The position numbers were made by a program, and so were the translations under genes. Below, one piece after another: positions 62,979 to 64,000 of a stretch of DNA of 64,000 bases (position 1 is the stretch's first letter; every line of letters begins with the position of its first letter). This DNA comes from JALYGJ01 sp963781705 (GTDB lineage Bacteria > Chloroflexota > Limnocylindria > Limnocylindrales > CSP1-4), in contig CAWAGP010000002.1 of assembly GCA_963781705.1 (NCBI GenBank), positions 180,140 to 244,139 of the forward strand, written 5' to 3'. The notes under the pieces are model-generated. The model had not been told where the DNA came from. It made no database searches and worked only from the letters and a program-made list of their open reading frames with translations.

Positions 62979-64000
62979 ATGGACAGATATCCGCGCCGCG
63001 CCGTGGTCGGCGCCGGCGCGTGGGGCACCACGCTCGCGCTGCACCTGGCCCACCATGGACCCACCATCCTTCTGGCGCGCGACGCCGAGCAGGCCCGCCA
63101 GTTGGCGACGGCGCATGAGAATGAGCGCCACCTCGCGGGGGTCCGGCTACCGGTCGAAGTCGAGCTGACCGCAGACCCCGACGCGCTGGATTCGGCCGAC
63201 GAACTGGTCGTCTTCGCCGTACCGGCTGCGGCCATGCGCGAGGCGGCGCGGCGCGTTCACGGCTCGCTCAACTCTCAGGCCGTCCTGCTGTCGGTCGCCA
63301 AAGGCATTGAGCACGACAGCCTGTTGCGCATGACCGAGGTGCTGGCCGAGGAGCTGCCCGAGTCGCGCGGTCGCATCGCGGTCATGTCCGGCCCCAACCT
63401 GGCCCTCGAGATCGCGCGCGGATTGCCGGCCAGCTCGGTCATCGCCGCCGAGGACGAGCAGGTCACCATCGCCGCCTCGGAGATGCTCGGCACGCGCTCC
63501 TTCCGGCTCTACCGCAACCGCGACGTGGTCGGCGTCGAGCTGTGCGGCGCACTCAAGAACATCATTGCCATCGCGGCCGGCGCCGCTGAACAGCTGGGTT
63601 TCGGTGACAACGGCAAGGCCGGCATCATCACGCGCGGCCTGGCCGAGATGACGCGCCTGGGCATCGCCGCCGGCGCCAATCCCTTGACATTTGCCGGCCT
63701 GGCCGGGCTGGGCGACGTGATTGCGACCTGCTACTCGGCGCTGTCACGCAACCACCGCCTGGGGGTCGAACTGGCACAAGGTCGTCGATGGCCCGAGCTC
63801 GAGGGCAGCCTGCCGGGCGTCGCTGAGGGCGCTTACACGGTCACCTCGGCCTTGGCGATGGCCGAACGACTGGGCGTCGAAATGCCCATCGCGCAGGAGG
63901 TCTACAACGCCCTGTTCGAGGGCAAGAGTGTGCAGCGCTGCCTGATCGACCTGCTGTCACGCGAGCAGAAGGACGAACTGGCCGGCGTGGAGGATTGGGC
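62979..64000 (+). CDS. gpsA: NAD(P)H-dependent glycerol-3-phosphate dehydrogenase, cut by window end
   Basis: At least 340 residues, open to the last base. NAD-binding GAGAWGTTLAL at the N-terminus, ENERHLAGV, LSVAKGIEHD, SGPNLALEI and the catalytic Lys in CGALKNIIAIAAG, then GDNGKAGIITRGLAEM and GLGDVIATC. It reduces dihydroxyacetone phosphate to glycerol-3-phosphate for phospholipids; plsC upstream is in the same pathway. A TAGGGT at 62964-62969 lies nine bases before ATG 62979. The order der-(plsY)-gpsA is common; plsY is absent here. Confidence 0.95.
   Translation, partial: MDRYPRRAVVGAGAWGTTLALHLAHHGPTILLARDAEQARQLATAHENERHLAGVRLPVEVELTADPDALDSADELVVFAVPAAAMREAARRVHGSLNSQAVLLSVAKGIEHDSLLRMTEVLAEELPESRGRIAVMSGPNLALEIARGLPASSVIAAEDEQVTIAASEMLGTRSFRLYRNRDVVGVELCGALKNIIAIAAGAAEQLGFGDNGKAGIITRGLAEMTRLGIAAGANPLTFAGLAGLGDVIATCYSALSRNHRLGVELAQGRRWPELEGSLPGVAEGAYTVTSALAMAERLGVEMPIAQEVYNALFEGKSVQRCLIDLLSREQKDELAGVEDW

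Noticed and set aside
1..64000. tRNA, rRNA, riboswitch or known small RNA genes
   Set aside because: I looked in the gaps for T-loop (GGTTCGA/GGTTCAA) and cloverleaf arms and for known riboswitch cores and saw none; most gaps are under 130 bases.

Overview
The window is about 64 kb of high-GC bacterial chromosome, almost wholly coding, with nearly every gene on the + strand. It carries no tRNA, rRNA, CRISPR array, transposase or prophage that I can recognise. Gene content (NfeD plus slipin, CpaE-like ATPase, FtsA-like plus baseplate-J-like pair, MurJ/MurE/FemABX, non-mevalonate enzymes Dxs and IspH, Septum_form-type protein) and very short mRNA leaders suggest a Terrabacteria lineage. A member of Chloroflexota (Limnocylindria-like) is my best guess, but this is inference and no marker in the window proves it.

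Layout. 0.1-11.7 kb: M20 peptidase, DnaB-C/RecA-like ATPase, HAD phosphatase, ThpR, NUDIX, a membrane block (NfeD, slipin), a REC-ParA fusion, then ComM, DprA and a small unknown protein. 11.7-18.3 kb: topA, xerC, murJ, murE. 18.3-26.6 kb: a convergent serine hydrolase lipoprotein, relA/spoT, a tiny HELTH metalloprotease facing hisS, femX and aspS. 26.7-37.5 kb: a stretch whose reading frames are badly broken, holding an HTH/nuclease-like gene, a lipoprotein, a MobA-like gene, typA, nifS, mnmA, small membrane genes and alaS. 37.5-43.9 kb: FtsA-like, baseplate-J-like, ruvX, mltG, pepP, efp. 44.2-49.8 kb: xseA, xseB, dxs, an ECF sigma factor with its probable anti-sigma factor. 49.9-64 kb: the classic order tlyA, nadK, recN, xerD, [PH/SHOCT, M50 protease, HD], scpA, scpB, rluB-cmk fusion, plsC, Septum_form-type protein, ispH, der, gpsA (cut by the window end).

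How genes work together. Peptidoglycan (murJ, murE, femX, mltG), chromosome segregation and dimer resolution (scpA, scpB, xerC, xerD, topA), DNA repair and uptake (recN, xseAB, comM, dprA, ruvX), translation (hisS, aspS, alaS, efp, typA, der, tlyA, rluB, mnmA) and isoprenoid synthesis (dxs, ispH) dominate. Many genes overlap by 1-8 bases, so most sit in operons.

Two whole-window signals stand out. First, about a dozen genes have a TANNNT hexamer ending exactly 6 or 7 bases before the start codon, which predicts leaderless mRNAs; two divergent gene pairs share a nearly identical bidirectional core. Second, essential genes are interrupted by single-base frameshifts that, wherever I can resolve them, are all +1 insertions. 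They cluster at 26.7-37.5 and 40.7-57 kb and are absent from other 10-kb stretches. This looks like insertion-type sequencing error, so broken essential genes should be read as intact in the organism.
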